Positions 1 to 8,829 are shown, counted from the stretch's first letter. The stretch: DNA of 64,000 nt from Niastella caeni (GCF_004834005.1 NZ_STFF01000010.1:62001-126000); one strand, 5' to 3'. Translations and numbers: made by a program. Notes: generated by a model from the letters alone, not told the origin.

Positions 1-1764
1 GTGTGTGGAAGAGGCGGCCGGGAATACAATTTCGAATATTCTTACATGACGCCGGCCAGCCGTAAACTGGCCATGGATTTCATGGACCTTATCCCTGACG
101 GCGCCTTTGTGGTTGTGCGTAGTTTTGATACCAGTAAACCGGCATCGTTTGCGCCAACCTGGATGGCCGATACCACTTTATACGGCAGTAATAATTCTTT
201 ATATCATAAACTGCTGGGGGCCGGTTTTGTGGGCATCGATTCTATTGACAGAGGCCGGGCCTGGATACTGGTGTATCAAAAAGGATCGAGTTCAACATTT
301 ATTCCGAAATACGACTATGGACAAACGACAGCTTCAAGAATTAACGTATCGGCTGATGTGACCATGCCCGATACACTGGGTTTTATCAGGTCGCCGAGGT
401 TTGGCCCTGCCCGAGGCTGGAAGACGATGGCATGGGATGGCGCCTCTCTGGAAAGCCCGTCGTACGATGAACCAACGGTGGATATCATTGGCATAGACTA
501 TAATAATGTAGAAACCAAACTGGTAACTCTCGATAAGAACACCCACAACTATGATCTGTCGGCTGTGGATGCCAGGCTGTATCCGTATTTAGTGCTTAAA
601 ATGCGGAATACCGACCCGAAAAACCTTACGCCCTACCAGTTAAAATACTGGCGTATTTTCTACGACCCCATACCGGAAGGCGCCATTGCTCCTAACCTGT
701 ACCTGGTGGCCAGGGATACCATGGAATTGGGTGAAAAAATGAAATTTGGAATAGGCTTCAAAAATATCAGTTACACCGACTTCGACAGCATGACCGTCAA
801 GGTCACCATTATTGGCCAGAACAACGTAACGCATACGCTGCCTGTAACGAAATATAAACCTATCATCAGCGGCGATACCATCAAAGTAGATGTAGAGGTA
901 AATACCGAGCTCTACCCGGGCAATAACGTGTTGAATGTAGATGTAAATCCAGAGAACGATCAACCGGAGCATTATCACTTCAACAACTTTGTGTACAAGA
1001 ACTTTTACGTGCGGCCCGATAACACCAAACCGTTGCTGGATGTTACATTCGATGGGGTGCATATCCTGAATGGGGATATCATTTCAGCTAAACCACATAT
1101 TCAGATCAAACTGAAAGATGAAGCGAAGTACATGTTGATGAACGATACGTTGCTGAGCAGCGTGCAGATCAGGTATCCTGATGGTACGTTGCGCACATAT
1201 AATTTTGCTGATGGCGATACCTTGCGCTTTATTCCTGCTACCAGCGGATCGGACAATACCGCCACGATTGAATTTACGCCGCAGTTCACTACCCAGAGCG
1301 ACCCGAATGGTGATGATTATGAACTGATCGTTTATGGAAAGGATAGAAGTGGTAACAAGGCGGGTGAGATCGCTTACCGCGTAGGTTTCAAGATCATTAC
1401 AAAACCAATGATCTCAAACATGTTGAACTATCCCAATCCGTTCAGTACTTCTACCGCCTTTGTGTTTACGATAACAGGTAGTGAAGTTCCGCAGAACATC
1501 CGGATACAAATATTAACAGTGACCGGTAAAATAGTTCGGGAGATCACCATGAATGAACTGGGCCCGTTGCATATTGGCCGGAACATCACCGAGTTTAAAT
1601 GGAACGGTACCGACCAGTATGGTCAAAAACTGGGCAACGGGGTGTACCTGTACCGGGTTATTACGTCCCTGAATGGCAAGTCAATGGAAAAATACAAAGC
1701 CACCAACGACGATACCGATAAATACTTTAATAATGGTTACGGAAAAATGTACCTGATGCGATAA
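1..1764 (+). CDS. PorU2-like C25 peptidase family protein, C-terminal part (5' truncated)
   Basis: The reading frame is open at the window edge, so the GTG at base 1 is probably internal. Residues about 20-95 resemble the interleukin-like EMT inducer (ILEI/FAM3) fold: IPDGAFVVVRSFD, then LLGAGFVGIDSIDRGRAWILVYQKG-like sequence. Several beta-rich segments follow, and from about residue 470 there is a FlgD-like Ig domain (NYPNPFSTSTAF ... NGVYLYRVI). The end, GYGKMYLMR, matches my memory of large Bacteroidota proteins annotated as putative type IX secretion sortase PorU2. The C25 caspase-like catalytic domain would lie upstream, outside the window, so protease activity is not seen here. It would act at the cell surface or periplasm. 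An alternative is another large secreted protein sharing ILEI and FlgD modules. Confidence 0.62.
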   Translation: MCGRGGREYNFEYSYMTPASRKLAMDFMDLIPDGAFVVVRSFDTSKPASFAPTWMADTTLYGSNNSLYHKLLGAGFVGIDSIDRGRAWILVYQKGSSSTFIPKYDYGQTTASRINVSADVTMPDTLGFIRSPRFGPARGWKTMAWDGASLESPSYDEPTVDIIGIDYNNVETKLVTLDKNTHNYDLSAVDARLYPYLVLKMRNTDPKNLTPYQLKYWRIFYDPIPEGAIAPNLYLVARDTMELGEKMKFGIGFKNISYTDFDSMTVKVTIIGQNNVTHTLPVTKYKPIISGDTIKVDVEVNTELYPGNNVLNVDVNPENDQPEHYHFNNFVYKNFYVRPDNTKPLLDVTFDGVHILNGDIISAKPHIQIKLKDEAKYMLMNDTLLSSVQIRYPDGTLRTYNFADGDTLRFIPATSGSDNTATIEFTPQFTTQSDPNGDDYELIVYGKDRSGNKAGEIAYRVGFKIITKPMISNMLNYPNPFSTSTAFVFTITGSEVPQNIRIQILTVTGKIVREITMNELGPLHIGRNITEFKWNGTDQYGQKLGNGVYLYRVITSLNGKSMEKYKATNDDTDKYFNNGYGKMYLMR

Positions 1765-1812
1765 TTTCGGCAATCAATAGTAAATAATGACAATTTTCAA
1801 AAGTTCTGGTAA

Positions 1813-3348
1813 ATGACCTTATTACAATTAAGCACATTACCGGAGAAATGGTTAGGGAAATTTGCGAAGCTGTCGTGGTGGAAGCAATGGGGAATTACAA
1901 GCGTTCTTGCGCTGGTTTTATATTGGCCGATTTTGGGAAATTCGTTTGTGGCGGATGATTTTATCGTTCTTAAAAAAGTTTGCTTAGATAAAAAGCTAAA
2001 TACTGATGGTTTTTTTCGCCCGTTATCCGATATCACGTTGTATATAAACTTTATGGTTAACGGGTTTCAACCTGCTGGCTATTATTTATGGAACATTCTC
2101 ATTCATGCGCTGGATACCGTGTTGCTGTTCCACTTTTGCCTGCTTTGGAAATGGACCTATAACGAGTACAAACAATTGATAACAGCAGGGCTTGGCGCCT
2201 TGCTGTTCCTTTCTTACCCTTTTCATAGTGAACCCGTTGTTTGGGTGTTGGGCAGAGCTGCCCTGATGGGCAATACGTTTGGCATGCTGGCCCTGGTATG
2301 TATGGTCAGCAACCGGGCAACCTATCAGAAAATGGCCGGGGTTGCAATTTGTTATTTTATAGGTATGACAGGTTATGAATCGGTCATAGTGTTACCAGCC
2401 ATGGTATTTGTGTGGTTACAATCAACATCGGCGCCCATTAAAAAGCAACTGGCCTGGATGGGTTGCATGCTATTTACCTTTTTATTACATGTTGTGGTTC
2501 GGGTAAATGTTTCGGGGACCGTTACTGGTGATTACGGTACCAGTTTTTTTAAAGTGAGTGTATTAGACATATTGGCTAAATCGGCTAAATCACTGGAGCG
2601 GCTTTTTCTGCCACCTATGGAAGATGACCGGGTTATAGTAGCGCTTTTTTCAATGCTTGTTATATTGATAGGTGTAGTTTTATACAGGCTTTGGAAAAAG
2701 ATGGAGGGTAACCGGAAAGAGCTGTTTTTCTTTTTACAAATGCTGGGTTTGCTGTTCATTGCCCTGCTGATACCCTTTCTTTTTGGCGTTAGCACCCACA
2801 CATCGGAAAGTGACCGGTTCCTTCATTTCCCTTCATTCTTCTTCTGTATCCTGGTCAGCTTTTGCCTGGTGAATTTGTTGCACAACAAGCGGAGCTTCGC
2901 AGTAATTGTTTCGGGTATAGTAATATATAATATATGTTTTCTTGAAACTACCAACTATAACTGGACACGCGCTTCCCGGGCGGTTTCAACTCTTTTGCAA
3001 ATTGCTCACGATCAGGCCGGTAAAGGAAAATTGTATATAGTAAACCTTCCCGATGAAATAAATGGCGCCTACATATTCAGAAGCGGCTTACCCCAGGCGT
3101 TGATACTGCATAAGCTCGATACCGCTTCTGTACGCATAGTTAACCAGGTTAAACGGGATAGTTTGCTGGTATTACCCGAAACCATACAACCCCGGGCAGA
3201 AAAGAGTTGGGTATTCATTCCCCCACGGGTTGTGGTCAACAGGTCAACGACCCCGCCTGTAACAGATAAAAAAGCGGTTATTACTATTTCGCCCCTGCCT
3301 GCAGATCTGACCGTTTATTGGAATAATAAAAAGTGGGTCACGCTTTAA
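1813..3348 (+). CDS. Polytopic membrane protein, GT-C glycosyltransferase-like
   Basis: A 511-residue protein with about ten hydrophobic segments. The first TM (about 28-42) is followed by FVADDF at residues 45-50, an acidic pair in the first extracytoplasmic loop as in GT-C fold enzymes (PMT/GT39, TMTC-like), which use lipid-phosphate sugar donors. ILIHALDTVLLFHF and SYPFHSEPVVWVLGRAALMG further fit TMTC-like proteins of bacteria. The C-terminal 110 residues are soluble. Likely role: transfer of a sugar to a lipid or protein at the outer face of the inner membrane; substrate unknown. It starts 48 bases after the preceding gene and is followed 85 bases later by a radical SAM gene, so these may be co-transcribed. 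The family call rests on the DD motif and topology only. Confidence 0.55.
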   Translation: MTLLQLSTLPEKWLGKFAKLSWWKQWGITSVLALVLYWPILGNSFVADDFIVLKKVCLDKKLNTDGFFRPLSDITLYINFMVNGFQPAGYYLWNILIHALDTVLLFHFCLLWKWTYNEYKQLITAGLGALLFLSYPFHSEPVVWVLGRAALMGNTFGMLALVCMVSNRATYQKMAGVAICYFIGMTGYESVIVLPAMVFVWLQSTSAPIKKQLAWMGCMLFTFLLHVVVRVNVSGTVTGDYGTSFFKVSVLDILAKSAKSLERLFLPPMEDDRVIVALFSMLVILIGVVLYRLWKKMEGNRKELFFFLQMLGLLFIALLIPFLFGVSTHTSESDRFLHFPSFFFCILVSFCLVNLLHNKRSFAVIVSGIVIYNICFLETTNYNWTRASRAVSTLLQIAHDQAGKGKLYIVNLPDEINGAYIFRSGLPQALILHKLDTASVRIVNQVKRDSLLVLPETIQPRAEKSWVFIPPRVVVNRSTTPPVTDKKAVITISPLPADLTVYWNNKKWVTL

Positions 3349-3433
3349 TACCGGCTGCTGAAAATATTGTATAGCTTTGCCTGTTTCTCCGGCCATTTTA
3401 TTTTATATTCAGTAATAGTACTTTACGATAAAT

Positions 3434-4657
3434 ATGTATAACCTGTCAAGTTATATAAAGCGGGGTCATCGGTTTGTTCATAATCAACTTTTTCCGGGTA
3501 ATAAAAAATTGTCGACATTGATGATTTATGCAACGGATCTGTGTGATTCCGCCTGCAAGCATTGTCTTATCTGGGCTAAACGGCCTGTGCATTACCTGTC
3601 TTTTGAAAAGATAAAAGAGATTATGCAAAGCAGGTGTATAACAAAGGATACGGCGGTAGGGCTGGAGGGCGGGGAGTTTATGCTGCATCCGGAGGCAGAG
3701 CAAATACTGGAATGGTTCCATCAGCATCACCCCCAGTTTGATCTGTTATCGAATTGCCTTAAGCCGGAAAAACTGATCCAGGCCGTAAAAAAATTCCCAC
3801 CTAAACGATTATTGATCTCATTAGATGGCACCGCCGAGACTTATTTATATATGCGTGGCAAAGCAGGATATGAAAGTGTGCTTACCGTTATTGAGCAGTT
3901 GCATACTGTGTTGCCCATTTCGGTTATGTTTACGCTGTCTCCTTATAATGATTTCGAAGACATGCGGCATGTTGCAAATGTTTGTAAAAAATTCGGCATC
4001 GATATGCGGGTTGGGATCTACAACGATATCGCCTTTTTTGATACCGTAGATAAAGCCCATGATACGGAAATTGGAAGTCATAAAGGAGAAGATCAGTTGC
4101 AATTTGCCGATGTAAAAGATCTGAAAGCGGCTGGCGTCTTTGAAAAAACAAAAGCGCAAAAGCAGCTTGAGCTTACGGGCGATTTATCGGTGCCTAAACA
4201 CGATTTTATGCGATTGCGGGAAAATTTTACCGAAAAGATCCCCGCTATTATTAAAGAGTTCAGTGAAAATTATGATTTCCTTGTTTTGTATAACGAATGG
4301 CGGCAGAACAATTTGAAAATGCGTTGCTACAGTATTTTAGATAGCCTGGTGATACTGCCCGACGGAGCGGTGCCAATTTGCCAAAACCTGGACCTTAAAA
4401 TTGGTAACGTTTTTGAAAAAAGCCTCGATGAGATCTTTAATGGAAAACCCACCCGCCAGTTACAGAAGCATTATGTTCAGAATTGCAACCAATGCTGGCT
4501 TAATTTTCATCGTAAATACGATGTGATCCTGTACCGCACTTTTGAAAAGTATTTCGGTAAATTCCTTACCTCCAAATTATTTGGTTATTATCAATGGGAA
4601 GCCGACAGGCATGTTACTTACAAAGAATATTTTAACAAGCCGGAGAATAAGGGTTAG
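3434..4657 (+). CDS. Radical SAM/SPASM domain protein
   Basis: The radical SAM 4Fe-4S motif CDSACKHC gives Cys37, Cys41 and Cys44. GLEGGEFML corresponds to the GGE SAM-binding region and LLISLDGTAETY to the later core strand. A Cys-containing C-terminal region from about residue 297 (CYSILDSLVILPDGAVPICQN and NCNQCW) is a SPASM/twitch-type auxiliary cluster domain, including the usual GNVFEKSLDEIF segment. Such enzymes modify peptides, sugars or cofactors; the substrate is unknown. Between the core and SPASM parts lies a long insertion (about residues 200-290, charged) without a recognised domain. Its neighbours are a GT-C-like protein upstream and a convergent Gfo/Idh/MocA oxidoreductase, which would fit a surface glycan or glycopeptide pathway, but no precursor peptide is visible nearby. 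Confidence 0.85.
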   Translation: MYNLSSYIKRGHRFVHNQLFPGNKKLSTLMIYATDLCDSACKHCLIWAKRPVHYLSFEKIKEIMQSRCITKDTAVGLEGGEFMLHPEAEQILEWFHQHHPQFDLLSNCLKPEKLIQAVKKFPPKRLLISLDGTAETYLYMRGKAGYESVLTVIEQLHTVLPISVMFTLSPYNDFEDMRHVANVCKKFGIDMRVGIYNDIAFFDTVDKAHDTEIGSHKGEDQLQFADVKDLKAAGVFEKTKAQKQLELTGDLSVPKHDFMRLRENFTEKIPAIIKEFSENYDFLVLYNEWRQNNLKMRCYSILDSLVILPDGAVPICQNLDLKIGNVFEKSLDEIFNGKPTRQLQKHYVQNCNQCWLNFHRKYDVILYRTFEKYFGKFLTSKLFGYYQWEADRHVTYKEYFNKPENKG

Positions 4658-4660
4658 CTA

Positions 4661-5707
4661 CTATCTGTTGCCGATACCCGTTTTTATTTTTTCAAGCACT
4701 TCATAGGTAGTTACCAGGCTTTGCAAGCTATGCTGCTCGCTGTATTTGCTTTGCTCTACACTGTTTGTAAAATGAGCAATTTCTCCTGAAAACCCCTGCA
4801 TGGCAAGATTGTTTTTACCGGCTACTGGTATAAAGCCGGTATTGTCGAGATGAACTTTTTTAACAACAGGCGTTTGGAATATTTTTTCGAGGGGTATATT
4901 CAAGAACCGCGACGACTTTTCTATACTGATCAGTTTATTGGGGTAGGAGGCCTGAAAAATGGCGCCTGGCGTATTCATTTCCAATTCATCAACAGGAAAC
5001 TGCCACGAATGATCTGTTGACAAATGTACCATGCCCGTTATTCCGTTCGTATGTTGAATAGATAAAAAACAGGTTATATTGTTTTTCAGGGAGGTATTAA
5101 CCTGAATGTTCTGTATGTTGCCAAATAACCGGATGCAATTATCAACAGGGTGAATGAATAATTCAAATACGGCATCGCCTTCGGGGTACGCTCCGGTAAG
5201 GTAACGGTAACAATAGGTTGTTGTTTTTAACCGGAAAGGTTCGAGTAGTTTATTGATAGGGCTGAAACGCTTCTGTAACCCGGGCATGCCATGTTGAGGC
5301 CCCTGTAGTTTTATAAGGTTTTGCAACTCCTGTAACGAAAAGCATGGGGGTTTTTCAACAAACACATGTTTGCCTGCCAACAGCAACTCCCTGGTGATAG
5401 CGGCATGGTTTACAGGGGTGGCGCATACAAATACCCCTTTGATTGCCGGGTCATTAATGATATCTGCAAGCCGATCGGTTCCTGCACAGCCGGGAAAGCG
5501 GGCGGCCATTTTTTGGGCGTGTTCCAGGTGCCGGGTACAAATGGTCTTTAACGGAATGCCCAGATAATGGATGGCTGGGTATAGATTACTGAAACTATGC
5601 TGTCCGGTTCCTATAAAAGCATATTGGTGTTTGTAATTGAAGGGTTGGTTCAGGAATGATGTTTTCCTGTACGTTTTATAGCGATCGATCAAACGTTGAA
5701 TAAGCAT
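4661..5707 (-). CDS. Gfo/Idh/MocA family oxidoreductase
   Basis: NAD(P)-dependent sugar or inositol type dehydrogenase of 348 residues. The Rossmann dinucleotide motif is FIGTGQHS (31-38), preceded by an N-terminal extension of about 28 residues. AGKHVFVEKPPC contains the family EKP motif (118-120), whose lysine contributes to substrate binding and catalysis. The C-terminal half has the alpha/beta domain with HPVDNCIRLFG (the conserved helix bearing the His-Pro-x-Asp pattern). The substrate is probably an activated or free sugar, but this cannot be told from sequence. The gene is convergent with the radical SAM gene, with 3 bases between their stops, and lies 13 bases downstream of riboflavin synthase on the same strand, so it could be read from the ribE transcript. 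Confidence 0.85.
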   Translation of the reverse strand: MLIQRLIDRYKTYRKTSFLNQPFNYKHQYAFIGTGQHSFSNLYPAIHYLGIPLKTICTRHLEHAQKMAARFPGCAGTDRLADIINDPAIKGVFVCATPVNHAAITRELLLAGKHVFVEKPPCFSLQELQNLIKLQGPQHGMPGLQKRFSPINKLLEPFRLKTTTYCYRYLTGAYPEGDAVFELFIHPVDNCIRLFGNIQNIQVNTSLKNNITCFLSIQHTNGITGMVHLSTDHSWQFPVDELEMNTPGAIFQASYPNKLISIEKSSRFLNIPLEKIFQTPVVKKVHLDNTGFIPVAGKNNLAMQGFSGEIAHFTNSVEQSKYSEQHSLQSLVTTYEVLEKIKTGIGNR

Positions 5708-5720
5708 GTTGTTAATTTAT

Positions 5721-6317
5721 TCAAAGGCCGGTGCGTGATTGCGTTATGCGTGCTACGTATTTTCCTACCATATCAAACTCAAGGTTTACCGTTGTTCCCG
5801 GATGTATATTTTTAATATTGGTATGCTCGAAGGTATAAGGGATGATGGCTACTGAAAACTCATCTTTGGTAACGTTGAATATGGTGAGGCTGGTGCCGTT
5901 CATGCTGATGGAACCCTTTTCAATGACCAGGTTGGTAAAGGTGGCGGGAAACCGGAACCTGAACTCCCAGCTGCCGTTCAGCTCCTTCCGGTTGATGCAG
6001 GTGCCGGTGGTATCAACATGGCCCTGCACAATGTGCCCGTCGAGGCGGCCATTCATGGGCATACAGCGTTCCAGATTTACCAGGTCGCCGGTTTTCCAGT
6101 GCCCGATGTTGCTTTTTTGCAGGGTTTCGGCAATGGCAGTAACCTGGTGGCGGTTGGCTTGCACCGCTTCTACCGTGAGGCACACGCCGTTATGGGCTAT
6201 GCTCTGGTCTACCTTTAATTCCTGGGAGAGGGGAGAGGAGATCCAAAACGTTTTATTGGTGCCTGCGGCTACTACTTCTTCAACCAGACCTATTGTTTCT
6301 ATTATTCCTGTAAACAT
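5721..6317 (-). CDS. ribE: Riboflavin synthase, alpha subunit
   Basis: Dismutates two 6,7-dimethyl-8-ribityllumazine molecules to riboflavin, the last step of flavin synthesis in the cytosol. The N-terminus MFTGIIETIG is diagnostic. Two lumazine-binding barrels are visible: residues about 1-97 (NGVCLTVEAV) and 98-190 (GHIVQGHVDTTG, NGTSLTIF), followed by a short helix for trimerisation. At 198 residues it has the usual length. The symbol ribE is used in most Bacteroidota annotation (ribC in some systems). The start overlaps nothing, and the divergent neighbour rpsU begins 95 bases away. No FMN riboswitch is seen upstream in this short gap. Confidence 0.95.
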   Translation of the reverse strand: MFTGIIETIGLVEEVVAAGTNKTFWISSPLSQELKVDQSIAHNGVCLTVEAVQANRHQVTAIAETLQKSNIGHWKTGDLVNLERCMPMNGRLDGHIVQGHVDTTGTCINRKELNGSWEFRFRFPATFTNLVIEKGSISMNGTSLTIFNVTKDEFSVAIIPYTFEHTNIKNIHPGTTVNLEFDMVGKYVARITQSRTGL

Positions 6318-6346
6318 GGGAGCAAAAATCGGTTTTTTGGAGGTAT

Positions 6347-6378
6347 TTTGTATGTTTTCGATTTTTCGGCTATATTTG
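6347..6378 (+). promoter_or_regulatory. Bacteroidota-type promoter of rpsU
   Basis: The -7 box TATATTTG is at 6371-6378 and a -33-like TTTG at 6347-6350, with a 20-base spacer. This is the consensus TTTG-N17-23-TAnnTTTG used by the Bacteroidota housekeeping sigma factor. It sits 35 bases upstream of the rpsU start codon. Confidence 0.7.
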
Positions 6379-6395
6379 CAGCCCTAAAAAGCCTT

Positions 6396-6403
6396 AAAGG
6401 AGG
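6396..6403 (+). promoter_or_regulatory. Strong Shine-Dalgarno of rpsU
   Basis: AAAGGAGG lies 9 bases before the rpsU ATG. Most genes in this window have no such site, as usual in Bacteroidota. In Flavobacterium johnsoniae, bS21 helps occlude the anti-Shine-Dalgarno of 16S rRNA, and a strong site on rpsU has been proposed to allow autoregulation. The same logic probably applies here. Confidence 0.75.
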
Positions 6404-6412
6404 TATATAATT

Positions 6413-6610
6413 ATGCTGATTATAGATTCAAAAGATTGCGAAAATATCGACAAAGCCCTCAAAAAATACAAAAAGAAATTTGAGAAAGCTAAGATATTGG
6501 TGCAGTTAAGAGAGCGTCAATCTTACACTAAGCCTTCGGTAAAACGTCGTAACGAGGTGTTGAAAGCTGTTTACAAGCAGAAGGTTGCCAGCGGCCAGAT
6601 TGAAGGATAA
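6413..6610 (+). CDS. rpsU: 30S ribosomal protein bS21
   Basis: A 65-residue basic small-subunit protein that binds near the 3' end of 16S rRNA on the 30S platform. The sequence has the family signature of the N-terminal strand followed by RFKKKFEKAKIL-like basic helix (residues 16-30) and RRNEVLKAVYKQK near the end. It is first in the conserved rpsU-xerC-hpf-tRNA-tuf order. It has an unusually strong Shine-Dalgarno and its own TAnnTTTG promoter, and is followed by an intrinsic terminator, so it is probably made as a short monocistronic mRNA with translation sensitive to free bS21. Confidence 0.95.
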   Translation: MLIIDSKDCENIDKALKKYKKKFEKAKILVQLRERQSYTKPSVKRRNEVLKAVYKQKVASGQIEG

Positions 6611-6638
6611 TCTTTAATTGCTGTTACAATAAATAATT

Positions 6639-6684
6639 AAAGATAGCTGCAGCGCTTTTTGGCTCGTTGCGGCTATCTTTTTTA
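6639..6684 (+). terminator. Intrinsic terminator after rpsU
   Basis: AAAGATAGC at 6639-6647 pairs with GCTATCTTT at 6672-6680; the stem is extended by further near-complementary bases and followed by a T run. It overlaps the upstream end of the longest possible xerC frame, which argues for the later xerC start at 6710. Confidence 0.8.
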
Positions 6685-6709
6685 TTTTATATGGTGTAGT
6701 TTTGAGGTC

Positions 6710-7606
6710 ATGATTCAACCTTTTTTAGATTACCTCAAATTTGAGAAAAGGTACTCGCCGCATACGATCCTGGCATACGAGGAAGACCTGCGCCAGTTGT
6801 TTACCTTCCTGAACGAACAGTTCAATATGCAGGCGCCGGCGTTGTCGGAGATCTCCGCTACTTTTATCCGCAGTTGGCTGGCTTCGCTGAAGGAGAGTAA
6901 GAACAGCGCCAGGACCATTAACCGGAAAATATCTTCCTTAAAGTCATTCTTCAAATACTATTTACGTACGGGTCAGTTGGAGCAATCGCCCATGACTACG
7001 ATCATCTCGCCTAAAACACCTAAAAGATTGCCGGTGTATGTTGAGCAAAAGGACACCAATACCTTATTTCAGCATGTAGAATTCCCCGATACCTGGGAAG
7101 GGAAAACCGATCACCTGATCCTGGCTATATTTTATAATACCGGTATGCGGTTATCGGAACTGGTGAACCTGAAAGAAAGCCAGGTAAATACGGCTGCCAA
7201 TGTCATTAAGGTATTGGGTAAAGGGAATAAGGAACGGGTTATTCCGGTGAGCCCGGCATTGATAAAAGAGATCAATGAATACATGGTGCTAAAATGTTCA
7301 GCAACTGAATTGCCCAACCGCGTTTATTTACTGGTGAATGATAAAGGCCGGAAGTTATATACTAAATATGTATACCTGGCAGTTAAGAAATATTTAAGTG
7401 TCGTTACTACCATTGATAAAAAAAGCCCGCACGTATTACGGCATACGTTCGCTACGCATTTAACGAATAACGGCGCCGATCTGAATGCCGTGAAGGAACT
7501 GTTGGGCCATTCGAGCCTGGCCGCTACCCAGATCTATACGCATAATTCCATAGAGAAGCTGAAGGAAGTATATAAGAAAGCGCATCCTAAAGGTGGCGCA
7601 CAATAA
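6710..7606 (+). CDS. xerC: Tyrosine recombinase XerC
   Basis: Site-specific recombinase of 298 residues that, with a XerD-type partner, resolves chromosome dimers at dif during cell division. The N-terminal SAM-like core-binding domain (about 1-90, beginning MIQPFLDYLKFEKRYSPHT) is followed by the catalytic domain with Arg147 (NTGMRLSEL), Lys171 (GKGNKER), His241 and Arg244 (HVLRHTFATHL), His267 (LGHSS) and nucleophile Tyr276 (TQIYTHN). All catalytic residues are present. I chose the ATG at 6710 because the frame upstream to 6659 runs through the rpsU terminator hairpin and the family starts at this MIQ-like point. Its place after rpsU and before hpf is conserved across Bacteroidota. Confidence 0.93.
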   Translation: MIQPFLDYLKFEKRYSPHTILAYEEDLRQLFTFLNEQFNMQAPALSEISATFIRSWLASLKESKNSARTINRKISSLKSFFKYYLRTGQLEQSPMTTIISPKTPKRLPVYVEQKDTNTLFQHVEFPDTWEGKTDHLILAIFYNTGMRLSELVNLKESQVNTAANVIKVLGKGNKERVIPVSPALIKEINEYMVLKCSATELPNRVYLLVNDKGRKLYTKYVYLAVKKYLSVVTTIDKKSPHVLRHTFATHLTNNGADLNAVKELLGHSSLAATQIYTHNSIEKLKEVYKKAHPKGGAQ

Positions 7607-7898
7607 GTGTTGGGGTAACAGATAAGGGCAATAAGTGTTTATCTGCACCGGTTATTTATAAAACATTTAAGCATCTTAAGTTGGGTTGTTAACCATTGGT
7701 TTTTGATACATATTTTATTTGGAAAAAACAGCTTGTTGTATTATCTTCATAGGGATTAAATATGGTGCTTATGTAGTAGAATCATTTCCTGCGTTTTACC
7801 ACCTGTTTTACTTTCTCTCTCATCATGATTTGGTGGTCACTAAAAAGATCTTTCATTTATTGTTTAAATAATTGTTTCACTGTTAAAATGCGATTGTT

Positions 7899-8198
7899 AT
7901 GAACGTAAACATTCAGTCTGTGCGGTTTACTGCTGATTCAAAATTGATCGAATATGTTAATCGTAAACTTCAAAAAATCACCACTTTTCACGACCGCATT
8001 ATTAAGGTTGACGTATACCTGAAATTGGATAATGTGGTCCATAATATAAAAGACAAAATCGCAGAAATTAGAGTCCAGGTCCCACGCCACCAGTTCTTTG
8101 TGAAATCAAGTTCCAAGTCATTCGAAGAGTCGTTCGACAATGCCCTGGAATCGCTGGTTAACCAGGTGAAAAGGAAGAAAGAAAAACAAGCTGCCTAA
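7899..8198 (+). CDS. hpf: Ribosome hibernation promoting factor (HPF/RaiA family, short form)
   Basis: A 99-residue protein of the HPF/YfiA family that binds the 30S decoding region and silences ribosomes in stationary phase. The beta-alpha-beta-beta-beta-alpha fold is visible: MNVNIQSVRFTADSKLIEYVNRKLQKITTF, then VDVYLKLDN, IAEIRVQVPRHQFFVKSSSKSFEESFDNALESLVNQVKRKKEK. It lacks the C-terminal dimerisation domain of long HPF, so it is the short form common in Bacteroidota. It is followed by a clear terminator. The 290 bases between xerC and this gene hold no recognised gene. Confidence 0.92.
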   Translation: MNVNIQSVRFTADSKLIEYVNRKLQKITTFHDRIIKVDVYLKLDNVVHNIKDKIAEIRVQVPRHQFFVKSSSKSFEESFDNALESLVNQVKRKKEKQAA

Positions 8199-8234
8199 AT
8201 TCTTAAAAATATTATTTAAAACATTCACCCTTAC

Positions 8235-8260
8235 AAAACCTCCCCCGGGAGGTTTTTTTT
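8235..8260 (+). terminator. Intrinsic terminator after hpf
   Basis: AACCTCCC, a short CCGG-containing loop, and GAGGTT followed by eight T residues. It lies 37 bases after the hpf stop. Confidence 0.85.
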
Positions 8261-8524
8261 ATGCCCCTGCCGGAAGGGAAGTGGCCATTTTGAAAAAGAG
8301 GGTTTCTGTTGTGAAAAAGGAAGATGTGTGTTGTGAACAGGAAAGACTTGAAGAAAGAATATGGTTGGTTGACTAAAAGGTCATTACTTTGCACTCCCTG
8401 ATTGAGCAGATCTTCTTTTATTGAATCTCCGTAGGAATTGCATTCGGAACCGCAGGTATAACGGTGTTCCCTGAAAGATTTTGCAATTCATTGAAAACAA
8501 GCAAAAAAAATACGGGTCAAAATT
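8261..8524. other. Gene-poor stretch between hpf and the tRNA operon promoter
   Basis: No gene is supported here. A short minus-strand frame over part of it has no family features. The stretch contains low-complexity purine tracts and no recognisable RNA. Confidence 0.4.
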
Positions 8525-8553
8525 TTTGAATTACACAAATTCATTTACCTTTG
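8525..8553 (+). promoter_or_regulatory. Promoter of the tRNA-tuf operon
   Basis: TACCTTTG at 8546-8553 with TTTG at 8525-8528, spacer 17. The TACCTTTG form is seen again before rplK and rpoB in this window. About 200 bases of leader follow before the first tRNA-like sequence. Confidence 0.65.
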
Positions 8554-8753
8554 CCTTCCTCAAAAAATAGCAGGGTAAGAAAAAGAGGTGCGAAAAGTTC
8601 TTTACAGGCTTGAATTTCAAGTGATTTGCCGGGTGGTTTTTGGCAAAAAATGAGATAATTCAATAACGATAACAGCAAATTAATATTGCTGGAATTGCTA
8701 GCCCGTTGAGGTAGCTTATTGAGACGATAAGTTAAAAAAGTTTTTTGATATTA

Positions 8754-8829
8754 GCCACTTTAGCTCAGCTGGTAGAGCATCCCGACTTGCAGTCGGGAAG
8801 GTCGAAGGTTGAAAGCGACAAGTTTTAAG
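8754..8829 (+). pseudogene. Degenerate chimeric tRNA-Thr copy
   Basis: The first 25 bases match the 5' half of the downstream tRNA-Thr(TGT) (GCCACTTTAGCTCAGCTGG). The anticodon arm is then replaced by TCCCGACT-TGC-AGTCGGGA, which would give a UGC (Ala) anticodon. The T-arm (AAGGTTGAAAG) lacks the GTTCGA motif and the 3' acceptor reads AAGTTTT, unable to pair fully with GCCACTT. The copy and about 15 bases of upstream flank are a direct repeat of the real tRNA locus, offset 89 bases. Probably not a functional tRNA. Confidence 0.7.

Noticed and set aside
6659..6709. Upstream extension of the xerC frame
   Set aside because: It lies in the rpsU terminator hairpin; the family begins at MIQPFLDYLKFEKRYS, so the ATG at 6710 was used.
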